In this document: in pieces, positions 1 through 8,485 of the stretch | Layout: each line of letters starts with the position of its first letter | How positions within the stretch are numbered: the stretch's first letter is position 1 | Source: Salipiger marinus | GTDB taxonomy: Bacteria > Pseudomonadota > Alphaproteobacteria > Rhodobacterales > Rhodobacteraceae | Reading direction: 5' to 3' | Assembly (NCBI RefSeq): GCF_900100085.1 | Contig: NZ_FNEJ01000019.1 | Location: 43,156 to 107,155 of the forward strand | DNA: 64,000 bases | The notes under the pieces: model-generated | Databases searched by the model: none | What the model was told of the DNA's origin: nothing | Seen by the model: only the letters and a program-made list of their open reading frames with translations | Program-made: the position numbers and the translations under genes

Positions 1-1
1 C

Positions 2-253
2 TGCGTCGGTGTGGCGCCACATGAGCTGGGGGACATTACCATCAAGGTGACCGCCTTGGTGGCGCAGAGGCTGAACCAGATCTACAGTTCCGACCCGGCC
101 TATGCGCAGGTCCAAGAGGAAGCCCGAGCAAGCGGTGAGCTTTACGTAAGCGGAGATCCCTCCAGGCTTGGCGCCTGGTTTGCCGCAGCCCATGACGACA
201 TCGTGCGCCGGACCGCAGGCTCGCCCCCGGCAGCGCCACGCGCTGCACCCTAG
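2..253 (+). CDS. Unknown protein, 5'-truncated by the window edge
   Basis: The frame is open from the first bases of the window to a TAG at 251-253, so the N-terminus may lie outside. A GTG at position 11 could be a start but has no visible ribosome site. The visible part (about 83 residues) looks mostly helical, with an acidic middle (AQVQEEARASGELYV), a segment ending AAAHDDIVRR, and a Pro/Ala-rich tail. I do not recognise the family; it could be the C-terminus of a regulator or an enzyme. Confidence 0.4.
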   Translation, partial: CVGVAPHELGDITIKVTALVAQRLNQIYSSDPAYAQVQEEARASGELYVSGDPSRLGAWFAAAHDDIVRRTAGSPPAAPRAAP

Positions 254-476
254 GTCTGGTTGCCGCTGCCACGCGAAGGAACCCCTAGCGGCCCGCGTCG
301 GGCGCGTCACGCCGAAGCGTGAGCCGCGGGCCGACTTCGGCTTGGTGGCCGACAATGCGACAGACCTCACCGCGCATCGCGCTGCCACCGGCGTTGCAGG
401 GGATCCCGCATGATGTTCTCGCAACGCGAGTCTGCCGCATAGTCACGGGGAGAAAACGCCACTTGATGGCCGGGCC

Positions 477-539
477 GGGGGCTCTGCCCCCGTCTGCGCG
501 GGGCGCAGACTCCCCCGGGATATTTCTGGTCAGAAGAAG
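477..539 (+). repeat. Dispersed GGGATATTT element, copy 1
   Basis: G/C hairpin (GGGG CTCTG CCCC type), then a second stem GTCTGCG/CGCAGAC, then CCCCCGGGATATTT and a purine tail AGAAGAAG. The tail ends 7 bases from the stop codon of the minus-strand gene at 546. One of nine related copies in the window. The flanking stretch 254-476 holds nothing else recognisable except a short hairpin (TCACGC, CGAA, GCGTGA) at 307-322. Confidence 0.8.
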
Positions 540-545
540 CGGCGG

Positions 546-848
546 TCAGCTTTCGGGGCTGGCGCGGGGTTTGCGCGGGGCCTTCGCCTTGGCGGGTTTT
601 TCGGCGGGCGCGGCCTTGGCGGGTTTTGCCGACTTGGGTTTTGCCGCCTTTGGTGCCTTAGGGGCCTTGGCCTCGGCGGTCTTGCGGCGGTGGGGCTTGG
701 CGGCGAGGGCCGCTTCGGCTTCGGCCCAGTGTTCTGCGGCGCGGCCCTCGGGGCGGCCTTCGGCGAGCCAGAGGAAATAGGCGGCCTCGGCCTGAGCCTG
801 CGGGGAGAGCGGCGGCGGGGTTTCGCGGGAGGAGTGCGGATCGGACAT
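546..848 (-). CDS. DUF2934 protein with a Lys/Ala/Pro-rich tail
   Basis: The N-terminal part carries the DUF2934 pattern (AYFLWLAEGRPEGRAAEHW, then AEAEAAL). The second half is low complexity, built from Lys, Ala and Pro like a histone H1 tail. The start at 848 (MSDPHSS) is chosen because DUF2934 proteins begin close to the domain; an ATG at 875 in the same frame has no better ribosome site. The gene stands alone and is followed by repeat copy 1. The function of DUF2934 is not known to me; the basic tail suggests nucleic-acid binding, which is inference. Confidence 0.75.
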   Translation of the reverse strand: MSDPHSSRETPPPLSPQAQAEAAYFLWLAEGRPEGRAAEHWAEAEAALAAKPHRRKTAEAKAPKAPKAAKPKSAKPAKAAPAEKPAKAKAPRKPRASPES

Positions 849-1048
849 GGGCGTGTCTTTCTGCTGGGGCGGCATGGGAAGGGCAGTCTGCCGGAAGGAT
901 GAGGAAAAAGACTGGCGCGGGGCGGGCGCGGGTCAATGCCGCAGGGCAGGCGTGCGCGGCCGTCGGCGGGGCTTTGCCGAAGCGGGTGGCGGGGGCTGCG
1001 GCTTTGGGCTAAGCCCGGGCGCGGAGCGACGGGGCAGCGGGGACGGAC

Positions 1049-1843
1049 ATGCAGGCCAATATCTTCTGCATCAAATGGGGCACGGCCTTCGGGCCGGAAT
1101 ATGTCAACCGGCTCTATTCCGGGGTGCGGCGCAACATGGACCGCCCGGTGCGCTTTTTCTGCATGACCGAACACGGCGCCGGGCTGCATCCCGAGATCGA
1201 GGTGCTGCCGCTGCCGGTGGAGCCCTTTGCCGGGCCGATGGCGGCGGCGCTGGCTGTGGCCAACCGGCAGGGCGCCATGCGCAAGGTGTCGCTGTTCCGC
1301 CCCGGTCTGGTGCCCGATCTGGAGGGGCCCGTGCTGGGCTTCGATCTGGATGTGGTCATCACCGGGCCGCTGGGGCCGCTCCACGATCTGGCGCCGGGCA
1401 CGGTGGCCATGCGCCATGACTGGGTGGAAAAGCGCAAGGGCCGCCCCACCGGCCATGGCTCGGTCTTTCGCTTCGATCCGGCGCAGCACGGCTTTCTTTA
1501 CGAGGATCTGGCCCGCGCGCCCTATGCCGAGGTGGAACGCGCGCGCGGCTCCGAACAGCGCTATACCAGCCACAAGGCGATGGACCGGGGCGTGTTCACC
1601 TATCTGCCGGATCCGTGGGTGGTGTCGTTCAAATATGACTGCAACCCGTTTCCGCGCAACTGGATCCACCCGCCGCGCCTGCCCGCCGAGGCCCGCGTGG
1701 TGTGTTTTCACGGTCATCCCAAGATGACCGAGGCGCTGGAGGGCTGGAACGGCAGCCTGATCCGGCATTCGAAGCCCTGCGGCTGGCTGCGGGAGCACTG
1801 GATCGACAGGACACGGGCGGATCTTGGCCCGGACTGGGCGTGA
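1049..1843 (+). CDS. Glycosyltransferase-like protein
   Basis: 264 residues, beginning IFCIKWGTAFGPEYVNRLY. An acidic metal-site-like motif, GFDLDVV, lies near residue 97, where a nucleotide-sugar transferase of the GT-A fold would have its DxD. The C-terminal part includes a conserved-looking VVCFHGHPKM segment. I recognise this type as a common hypothetical or glycosyltransferase-like protein of Rhodobacteraceae; donor and acceptor are unknown. No signal peptide or membrane segment. It lies 115 bp upstream of fabF and is not obviously part of its operon. Transferase activity is inferred from the motif only. Confidence 0.6.
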   Translation: MQANIFCIKWGTAFGPEYVNRLYSGVRRNMDRPVRFFCMTEHGAGLHPEIEVLPLPVEPFAGPMAAALAVANRQGAMRKVSLFRPGLVPDLEGPVLGFDLDVVITGPLGPLHDLAPGTVAMRHDWVEKRKGRPTGHGSVFRFDPAQHGFLYEDLARAPYAEVERARGSEQRYTSHKAMDRGVFTYLPDPWVVSFKYDCNPFPRNWIHPPRLPAEARVVCFHGHPKMTEALEGWNGSLIRHSKPCGWLREHWIDRTRADLGPDWA

Positions 1844-1858
1844 TGACGATCAAGACTA

Positions 1859-1878
1859 GGTCAGGACTGATCCTGACC
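1859..1878 (+). other. Perfect hairpin between the glycosyltransferase-like gene and fabF
   Basis: GGTCAGGA, loop CTGA, TCCTGACC: an 8-bp perfect stem starting 15 bp after the stop codon at 1843. No T-run follows, so it is either a weak or Rho-assisted terminator or an operator upstream of fabF. Confidence 0.5.
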
Positions 1879-1958
1879 CTGCGCATGGACTTGCCCCGCG
1901 CGCCGCGCACGGGGTAAGAGCGGGATCAACGTGAGAAACTTGAGGGAAGGGCTTAACG

Positions 1959-3215
1959 ATGCGTCGCGTTGTGGTCACAGGGCTGGGGCTGGTCACGCCG
2001 CTGGCGGACGGGGTCGAAGAAAGCTGGGAACGGCTGCTGGCGGGGCAGTCGGGAGCCGGGCCGATCCAGCAGTTCGACACCGAGGGTCTGACCACGACCT
2101 ATGCCTGTGAGGTCAAACGCGGCTCCGGCCCCGGCGAGTTCGATCCGGACCGCTACATGGAGCCCAAGGAGCAGCGCAAGGTCGACACCTTCATCCTGTT
2201 CGGCATGGCCGCCGCCCAGCAGGCGGTGGAGGACAGCGGCTGGAAACCCACCGCCCCCGAGGATCAGGAACGCACCGGCGTGCTGATCGGATCGGGCATC
2301 GGCGGGCTAAATTCCATCGCCAACACCGCCGTCATGATGGAAGAGAAGGGCCCGCGCCGCGTCTCGCCGTTCTTCGTGCCGGGGGCGCTGATCAACCTGA
2401 TCTCCGGTCAGGTGTCGATCCGCTACGGCTTCCGCGGGCCGAACCATTCCGTGGTCACCGCCTGTTCCACCGGGGCCCATGCCATCGGTGATGCGGCACG
2501 GCTGATCAGCTTCGGCGATGCCGACGTGATGGTGGCCGGGGGCGCCGAGGCGGCGATCTGCCGGATCGGCATTGCCGGGTTCAACGCCTGCAAGGCCCTG
2601 TCCACCAAGCGCGCGCATGAGCCGGAAAAGGCAAGCCGCCCCTATGATGCCGACCGCGACGGCTTCGTGATGGGCGAGGGCGCGGGCATCGTCGTGCTGG
2701 AAGAATACGAACACGCCAAGGCGCGCGGCGCCAAGATCTATGCCGAGGTGCTGGGCTATGGCATGTCGGGCGACGCCTATCACATCACCGCCCCTGCCGA
2801 GACCGGCGAGGGCGCGGAGCGGTCGATGCGCGCGGCGCTGCGCTCGGCCAACCTGCAGCCGCAGGACATCGATTACATCAACGCCCATGGCACCTCGACC
2901 ATGGCGGATGTGATCGAGCTTGCGGCGGTGGAGCGGCTGATGGGCGATCACGCGCAGAACGTCACCATGTCCTCGACCAAATCCGCCACCGGCCATCTGC
3001 TGGGGGCGGCGGGCGCGATCGAGGCGATCTTCTCGATCCTTGCGATTCGCGATCAGGTGGCGCCGCCGACCATCAATCTGGACAATCCGGCGGTGGAAAC
3101 GCCCATCGACCTTGCCCCCAATGCCAAACGTCCGCGCAAGATCGACCTTGCGCTCTCCAACAGCTTTGGCTTCGGTGGGACCAATGCCAGCGTGATCTTC
3201 GGAAAGGTGCGCTGA
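1959..3215 (+). CDS. fabF: Beta-ketoacyl-ACP synthase II
   Basis: Condenses malonyl-ACP with acyl-ACP in the cytosolic elongation cycle of fatty-acid synthesis. The thiolase-fold triad is complete: Cys169 in VTACSTG, His310 in NAHGTST and His346 in SATGHLLGAAGA. Length 418 is normal for FabF, and the start MRRVVVTGLG matches the family. It is followed one base later by mltG. In related genomes I would expect acpP immediately upstream; here acpP lies at 45718, so the usual acpP-fabF junction is broken. Confidence 0.96.
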   Translation: MRRVVVTGLGLVTPLADGVEESWERLLAGQSGAGPIQQFDTEGLTTTYACEVKRGSGPGEFDPDRYMEPKEQRKVDTFILFGMAAAQQAVEDSGWKPTAPEDQERTGVLIGSGIGGLNSIANTAVMMEEKGPRRVSPFFVPGALINLISGQVSIRYGFRGPNHSVVTACSTGAHAIGDAARLISFGDADVMVAGGAEAAICRIGIAGFNACKALSTKRAHEPEKASRPYDADRDGFVMGEGAGIVVLEEYEHAKARGAKIYAEVLGYGMSGDAYHITAPAETGEGAERSMRAALRSANLQPQDIDYINAHGTSTMADVIELAAVERLMGDHAQNVTMSSTKSATGHLLGAAGAIEAIFSILAIRDQVAPPTINLDNPAVETPIDLAPNAKRPRKIDLALSNSFGFGGTNASVIFGKVR

Positions 3216-3216
3216 G

Positions 3217-4380
3217 ATGTGGCGCCACATCGCCTCCAACGCGCTGACCTTCCTTGTCGTGCTGGTGTTTCTGGCGGGCGGTGTGCTGCTCTGGGCGCAA
3301 GAGGAATACAGCTCCGAAGGGCCGCTGGCGCAGCCCATCTGCCTGCAGGTGGCGCGCGGGTCCAACATGTCCCGCGTGTCGGAAGATCTGGCCGGGCAGG
3401 GGGCGATCTCGTCCGACGTGCTGTTCCGGCTGGGCGCGGATTACGAGAAAAAGACCGGCGATCTGAAGGCCGGATCCTATCTGGTGCCCGAACGCGCCTC
3501 GATGTCGGAGATTCTGGGCATCGTGACGCGCGGCGGCGCCTCGACCTGCGGGACCGAGGTGGTCTACCGCATCGGCGTCACCGCCGCCGAAGTGCAGGTG
3601 CGCGAGCTTGACCCCGCCACCGGGCGTTATGCCGAGGTGCTGGAATTCGATCCCGGCGCGGGCGAGGCCCCGGCGGAATACGAAAGCTTCAAGACCGGCT
3701 TGGGCACGCGGTTCCGCGTGGCGCTGGCCGAAGGCGTGACCAGCTGGCAGGTGGTGCAGGAACTGGGCCAGATCGACGTGCTGGAGGGCGAGGTGGCCGA
3801 ACTGCCCGCCGAAGGCGCGCTGGCCCCCGACAGCTACGAGATCACGCCGGGCGACAGCCGCGCCGATCTGCTGGTGCGCATGCAGGAGGCGCAGCAGGCG
3901 ATCCTGACGCAGGCATGGGAGAACCGCGCCGAGGGCCTGCCCTACGAGACGCCGCAGGACGCGCTGACCATGGCCTCCATCGTCGAGAAGGAAACCGGCG
4001 GCGCCGAAGAGCGCCCGCTGGTGGCCAGCGTCTTCGTCAACCGGCTGGAGCGCGGGATGCGGCTGCAGACCGACCCCACGGTGATCTATGGCATCACCAA
4101 CGGGCAGGGCGTGCTGGGGCGCGGCATCCGGCAGTCCGAACTGCGGGCAGAGACGCCGTATAACACCTATGTCATCGCGGGCCTGCCGCCGACGCCCATC
4201 GCCAATCCGGGCCGCGCCAGCATCGAGGCGGCGCTGAACCCGGCGGAGAGCGAGTTCATCTACTTCGTCGCCAAGACGCTGGATCCGGCGGACGGGCATA
4301 ACTTCGCCACCAATCTTGACGACCATAACAGCAATGTCGCGGCCTATCGGCGGCTGGAGGCGGAACGCGCGGGCCAGTAA
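3217..4380 (+). CDS. mltG: Endolytic murein transglycosylase (YceG family)
   Basis: Cuts nascent glycan strands at the inner membrane. One N-terminal membrane segment (about residues 8-25) is followed by a LysM-like region and the YceG catalytic domain, with the catalytic-Glu motif MASIVEKETGG and the family blocks PTVIYGI, ETPYNTY and GLPPTPIANPG. 387 residues is typical. The ATG sits one base after the fabF stop, so the two are almost certainly co-transcribed, which ties fatty-acid supply to wall growth. Confidence 0.95.
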   Translation: MWRHIASNALTFLVVLVFLAGGVLLWAQEEYSSEGPLAQPICLQVARGSNMSRVSEDLAGQGAISSDVLFRLGADYEKKTGDLKAGSYLVPERASMSEILGIVTRGGASTCGTEVVYRIGVTAAEVQVRELDPATGRYAEVLEFDPGAGEAPAEYESFKTGLGTRFRVALAEGVTSWQVVQELGQIDVLEGEVAELPAEGALAPDSYEITPGDSRADLLVRMQEAQQAILTQAWENRAEGLPYETPQDALTMASIVEKETGGAEERPLVASVFVNRLERGMRLQTDPTVIYGITNGQGVLGRGIRQSELRAETPYNTYVIAGLPPTPIANPGRASIEAALNPAESEFIYFVAKTLDPADGHNFATNLDDHNSNVAAYRRLEAERAGQ

Positions 4381-4490
4381 GACCCGGGCCACAGCAGGCA
4401 AGCGGGGCCCTGCGGGACCCCGTTTCCCCTGCCACGCGCGGGCCGGGGCGCGGGCTTTACGCGGCGCGCGGCGCAGGCTAGGGTCGGGCC

Positions 4491-4535
4491 ATGACCCAGC
4501 ACCTGATCCTCCCGATCTGCTGCATTACCCGCTGA
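4491..4535 (+). CDS. Candidate 14-codon leader peptide with tandem Cys codons
   Basis: The short frame encodes MTQHLILPICCITR followed by TGA. Codons 10 and 11 are both TGC (Cys), and the next gene is cysteinyl-tRNA synthetase. A weak ribosome site (AGGG, 8 bases upstream) is visible. The stop codon is followed 5 bases later by a stem-loop at 4541-4592. This is the layout of an attenuator that senses charged tRNA-Cys, but the frame is short enough to arise by chance and no terminator with a T-run is visible. Confidence 0.4.
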   Translation: MTQHLILPICCITR

Positions 4536-4540
4536 TCTTT

Positions 4541-4592
4541 CGGCGGGCCGGTCTTCTATTCCCATCCAGAAGCGAAGTTGCTACTCCCGCCG
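4541..4592 (+). promoter_or_regulatory. Stem-loop in the cysS leader
   Basis: CGGCGGG (4541-4547) is perfectly complementary to CCCGCCG (4586-4592). Inside it CTTCT (4553-4557) can pair with AGAAG (4568-4572). It lies between the Cys-codon frame and the cysS ribosome site (AAGGAG at 4605-4610). It could be a translational or transcriptional switch; no competing structure was worked out. Confidence 0.4.
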
Positions 4593-4616
4593 CGACCCCG
4601 TGCGAAGGAGCGCGCC

Positions 4617-5978
4617 ATGGACATCTTTCTGACCAACAGCCGCAGCCGGACGAAGGAGCGGTTCACCCCGCTCGATCCCGCCAATGTGCGGGTCTATGTC
4701 TGCGGACCCACCGTCTATGACCGCGCCCATCTGGGCAATGCCCGCCCGGCCATCGTCTTTGACGTGCTGGCGCGGCTGCTGCGCCATGTCTATGGCGCCG
4801 AGCATGTCACCTATGTGCGCAATTTCACCGACGTGGATGACAAGATCAACGCCCGCGCCGCCGAGACCGGGCGCGACATCGCCGAGATCACCGAAGAGAC
4901 CATCGGCTGGTATCTCGACGACATGGCGGCGGTCGGCGTGGCCGAACCCGACCACATGCCGCGCGCCACGCGCTATATCGCGCAGATGGTGGCGATGATC
5001 GCGGATCTGATCGCCAAGGGCCATGCCTACGAGGCCGAAGGCCATGTGCTGTTCGCCGTGGAAAGCTATGCGGACTATGGCGCGCTGTCGGGCCGGTCTC
5101 TGGAGGACATGATCGCGGGCGCGCGGGTCGAGGTGGCGCCCTACAAGCGCAACCCGATGGATTTTGTGCTGTGGAAACCCTCTGCCGCCGGGCTTCCGGG
5201 CTGGGACAGCCCATGGGGCCGGGGCCGTCCGGGCTGGCATATCGAATGCTCGGCCATGGCGCAGGATCTGCTGGGCGCGTCTTTCGACATCCATGGCGGC
5301 GGCAACGACCTGATGTTCCCGCACCACGAAAACGAGATCGCGCAAAGCTGCTGCGCCCATCCCGAAGGCAGCTTTGCCAAGGTCTGGCTGCATAACGAGA
5401 TGCTGCAGGTCGAAGGCCGGAAGATGTCCAAATCCTTGGGCAATTTCTTCACCGTGCGCGACCTGCTGGATCAGGGCATCCCCGGCGAGGTGATCCGCTT
5501 CGTCATGCTTTCCACCCATTACCGCAAGCCGATGGACTGGACGGCGGAGAAGGCGCGCGAGGCGGAGGCGGTGCTGCGCAAGTGGCGCGCGCTGACGGCG
5601 GATGTGGCGGCGGGGGCGCTGCCCGAGGCCGTGCTGCGCGCGGTGGCGGAGGATCTCAACAGCGCTGGCGCGATCACCGAACTGCACCGGCTCGCGGCTG
5701 CCGGAGATGCCGCCGGGCTGAAAGCCGGGGCGCAGCTTCTGGGGCTGCTGACGGCGGATCTGGGCGACTGGGCCGTGGCGGGCGCCGATCTGTCCGGCCT
5801 TGCGGCGCGGCTGGCCGAGATCCGCGCCACGGCCATGGAGACCAAGGATTTTTCCGAAGTGGACCGGCTCAAGGCGGCGCTGGTGGCGGCGGGGGTCGAG
5901 GTGCGCATGTCCAAGGCGGGTGTGGAGCTGGTGCCGGGGGCGGGGTTCGATGCCTCCGCGCTGGAGGGGCTGGAATGA
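4617..5978 (+). CDS. cysS: Cysteinyl-tRNA synthetase
   Basis: Charges tRNA-Cys; class I synthetase, 453 residues. The HIGH-type motif reads HLGN in [12 protein letters not shown] and the KMSKS motif is intact ([12 protein letters not shown]). The zinc site is consistent with VCGPT near the N-terminus and the ECSAMA and HHENE segments. The start is ATG 4617 because AAGGAG lies 6 bases upstream; in-frame upstream extension to 4578 has no family similarity. The 236-bp leader holds the Cys-codon frame and stem-loop described separately. Confidence 0.96.
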   Translation: MDIFLTNSRSRTKERFTPLDPANVRVYVCGPTVYDRAHLGNARPAIVFDVLARLLRHVYGAEHVTYVRNFTDVDDKINARAAETGRDIAEITEETIGWYLDDMAAVGVAEPDHMPRATRYIAQMVAMIADLIAKGHAYEAEGHVLFAVESYADYGALSGRSLEDMIAGARVEVAPYKRNPMDFVLWKPSAAGLPGWDSPWGRGRPGWHIECSAMAQDLLGASFDIHGGGNDLMFPHHENEIAQSCCAHPEGSFAKVWLHNEMLQVEGRKMSKSLGNFFTVRDLLDQGIPGEVIRFVMLSTHYRKPMDWTAEKAREAEAVLRKWRALTADVAAGALPEAVLRAVAEDLNSAGAITELHRLAAAGDAAGLKAGAQLLGLLTADLGDWAVAGADLSGLAARLAEIRATAMETKDFSEVDRLKAALVAAGVEVRMSKAGVELVPGAGFDASALEGLE

Positions 5979-6011
5979 CCTCTGGCTTCTGTGCGGGACG
6001 GGACGCGGGGA

Positions 6012-6083
6012 GGGGGGCTGTCTGCCCCCCGCTCGGCCTTGCCGAGCCCCCCCGAGGATATTTGTGGCCAATGGAAACCGGGA
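6012..6083 (+). repeat. Dispersed GGGATATTT element, copy 2
   Basis: G/C hairpin, then a second stem GCTCGGC/GCCGAGC that differs in sequence from copy 1 but is equally self-complementary, then CCCCCGAGGATATTTG and a purine-rich tail. The tail runs into the ribosome site (GGGAGAG) of cimA at 6091. Confidence 0.75.
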
Positions 6084-6090
6084 GAGCGTG

Positions 6091-7719
6091 ATGGGCGGCG
6101 AGCGGCTTTATCTTTACGACACCACGCTGCGCGACGGGCAGCAGACGCAGGGCGTGGCTTTCTCCACCGCCGAGAAGCTGCGCATCGCGCAGGCGCTGGA
6201 CGCGCTGGGGGTCGATTACATCGAAGGCGGCTGGCCCGGCGCCAACCCCACCGACAGCGCGTTTTTCGAGGAGGTGGGCGCGACCCGCGCCACGCTCACC
6301 GCCTTTGGCATGACCAAGCGCGCCGGGCGGTCCGCCGAAAATGACGATGTGCTCGCCGCCGTGCTGGATGCGCGCACGCCTGCGGTCTGTCTGGTGGGCA
6401 AGACGCATCTGTTTCAGGTGACCGAGGCGCTGGGGATCACCGGCGAGGAGAACCTTGAGGCGATCCGCGCCTCGGTCGCGCATGTGGTGGCGCAGGGGCG
6501 CGAGGCGCTGTTTGATGCCGAGCATTTTTTTGACGGCTATGCCGGGGATGCGGGTTATGCCGTGGCCTGTCTGGAGGCGGCGCTGGCGGCAGGGGCGCGC
6601 TGGGTGGTGCTCTGTGACACCAATGGCGGCACCATGCCCGGGCAGATCGGCGCGGTGGTGGCGGATCTGATCGCGCGCGGCCTGCCGGGCGACCGGCTGG
6701 GCATCCACACCCATAACGACACCGAACAGGCGGTGGCGGGCAGTCTTGCGGCGGTGGAGGCGGGCGTGCGGCAGGTGCAGGGCACGCTCAACGGGCTGGG
6801 CGAGCGTTGTGGCAATGCCAACCTGACCTCGCTCATCCCGACGCTGCTGCTGAAGCCGCCCTTTGCCGGGCGGTTCGACATCGGCGTGACCGAGGCGGCG
6901 CTGGAGGGGCTGACCCGGGTCAGCCGGATGCTGGACGAGATCCTGAACCGGGTGCCGCTGCGGCAGGCGCCTTATGTCGGCAGTTCCGCCTTTGCCCATA
7001 AGGCGGGGCTGCATGCCTCGGCCATCCTCAAGAATCCTGCGACCTATGAGCATGTGGATCCGGCGCTTGTGGGCAACCGCCGGGTGATCCCGATGTCCAA
7101 TCAGGCCGGGCAGTCGAACCTGCGCCGCCGTCTGGCGGAGATGGGGCTGGAGGTGCCGCGCGACGCGCCCGCGCTGGGGCGCATCCTTGAGCGGATCAAG
7201 GCGCGCGAGGCGGAGGGCTATACCTATGACACCGCGCAGGCCAGTTTCGAGCTGCTGGCCCGCGAGGAACTGGGCTGCCTGCAGGAGTTTTTCGAGGTGG
7301 AGCGCTACCGCGTGACCATCGAGCGGCGGCGCGACGCGCAGGGACGCCGGGTGACGCTGTCGGAGGCGGTGGTGGTGGTGCGCATCGATGGCGAGCAGAC
7401 GCTGTCGGTGTCGGAAAGCCTTGATGCGGCGGGCTGCGATCAGGGGCCGGTCAATGCGCTGTCAAAAGCGCTGGCCAAGGATCTGGGCCGCTACCAGTCG
7501 GTGATCGACGACATGCGGCTGGTGGATTTCAAGGTGCGCATCACCCAAGGCGGCACCGAGGCGGTGACCCGGGTGATCATCGACAGTCAGGACGGCATGG
7601 GGCGGCGCTGGCAGACCGTGGGGGTCAGCGCGAACATCGTCGACGCCTCGTTCGAGGCGCTGCTGGATGCGGTGCGCTGGAAGCTGATCCGCGACTGCGG
7701 CGCGGGGCCTGCGGCATGA
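6091..7719 (+). CDS. cimA: Citramalate synthase
   Basis: Condenses pyruvate and acetyl-CoA to (R)-citramalate, the first step of a threonine-independent route to isoleucine. 542 residues: a DRE-TIM aldolase barrel (YDTTLRDGQQTQGV at the start, metal ligands in HTHNDTEQAV) followed by a LeuA-type allosteric C-terminal domain. The long second domain and the TQGV signature separate it from homocitrate and isopropylmalate synthases. The start at 6091 follows GGGAGAG and gives the family N-terminus. Its stop overlaps the next start by 4 bases. Confidence 0.92.
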   Translation: MGGERLYLYDTTLRDGQQTQGVAFSTAEKLRIAQALDALGVDYIEGGWPGANPTDSAFFEEVGATRATLTAFGMTKRAGRSAENDDVLAAVLDARTPAVCLVGKTHLFQVTEALGITGEENLEAIRASVAHVVAQGREALFDAEHFFDGYAGDAGYAVACLEAALAAGARWVVLCDTNGGTMPGQIGAVVADLIARGLPGDRLGIHTHNDTEQAVAGSLAAVEAGVRQVQGTLNGLGERCGNANLTSLIPTLLLKPPFAGRFDIGVTEAALEGLTRVSRMLDEILNRVPLRQAPYVGSSAFAHKAGLHASAILKNPATYEHVDPALVGNRRVIPMSNQAGQSNLRRRLAEMGLEVPRDAPALGRILERIKAREAEGYTYDTAQASFELLAREELGCLQEFFEVERYRVTIERRRDAQGRRVTLSEAVVVVRIDGEQTLSVSESLDAAGCDQGPVNALSKALAKDLGRYQSVIDDMRLVDFKVRITQGGTEAVTRVIIDSQDGMGRRWQTVGVSANIVDASFEALLDAVRWKLIRDCGAGPAA

Positions 7720-8480
7720 GCGGGACTTTGGGGTTCGATGCGGATGTGACCGCCTGTGCGGGTCTGGTGGAGCGGGGCGATCCCGACCGGTTCGCCGCCG
7801 TCATGGCGGCGCCTGCGCCGCAGCGGCCCGGGCTTTTTGTGCTTTATGCCTTCAACCTTGAAGTGGCGCGCGCGCCCTGGGCCACGCAGGAGCCGCTGAT
7901 CGCGGAGATGCGGGTGCAGTGGTGGGCCGATGTGCTGGCGGAGATCGCCTCGGGCGCGGGGGTGCGGCGGCACGAGGTGGCCACGCCGCTGTCGCGGCTG
8001 CTGGATGCCGAAGGCGCGCGGCTGCTGATGCCGGTGGTCGAGGCGCGGCGGCGCGATGCCGCCCGCGAGCCGATGGCGGATGTGCCGACCCTGCGCGCCT
8101 ATCTGGCCGAGACCGGCGGCGCGCTGCTGTGGGCAGCGGCGCGGGCGCTGGGATCGGCGCAGGAGGCGCGGGCCCGCGCGGCGGGAACACGGTCGGCCCT
8201 GGCCAATTACCTGCTGGCGGTGCCGGAGTTTCTGGCGCGCGGGGTCAATCCGCTGCCCGCGATGACCGAGGCGGAGTTTGCGGCGCTGCTGCGCGGACAT
8301 CTGGAGGGCGTGTCGGGGCAGGCGGACCGGCCGCTGAGCATTGCCGAGCTGGCCTGCTGGCGCGCGCCGGGGATCCTGCGCCGGGCGCTGCGCGATCCGG
8401 CGGCGGTGCCCGAGGGTCGGCTGGGCGGCCCGGAGGTGCTGCGCCGCCTGTCGCTGCTGCGCCGGGGGCTGCTGCTTTAG
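7716..8480 (+). CDS. Squalene/phytoene synthase family protein
   Basis: 254 residues. The trans-isoprenyl synthase fold is suggested by FVLYAFNLEVARAPW and the helix EMRVQWWADVL, which resemble the head-to-head synthases and the mitochondrial complex I factor NDUFAF6. The aspartate-rich DxxxD motifs of true phytoene synthase are not evident, so it may not be a carotenoid enzyme. It overlaps cimA by ATGA, so translation is coupled, and no carotenoid genes are nearby. A role in respiratory-complex assembly is possible by analogy only. Confidence 0.7.
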   Translation: MSGTLGFDADVTACAGLVERGDPDRFAAVMAAPAPQRPGLFVLYAFNLEVARAPWATQEPLIAEMRVQWWADVLAEIASGAGVRRHEVATPLSRLLDAEGARLLMPVVEARRRDAAREPMADVPTLRAYLAETGGALLWAAARALGSAQEARARAAGTRSALANYLLAVPEFLARGVNPLPAMTEAEFAALLRGHLEGVSGQADRPLSIAELACWRAPGILRRALRDPAAVPEGRLGGPEVLRRLSLLRRGLLL

Positions 8481-8485
8481 CGGGC

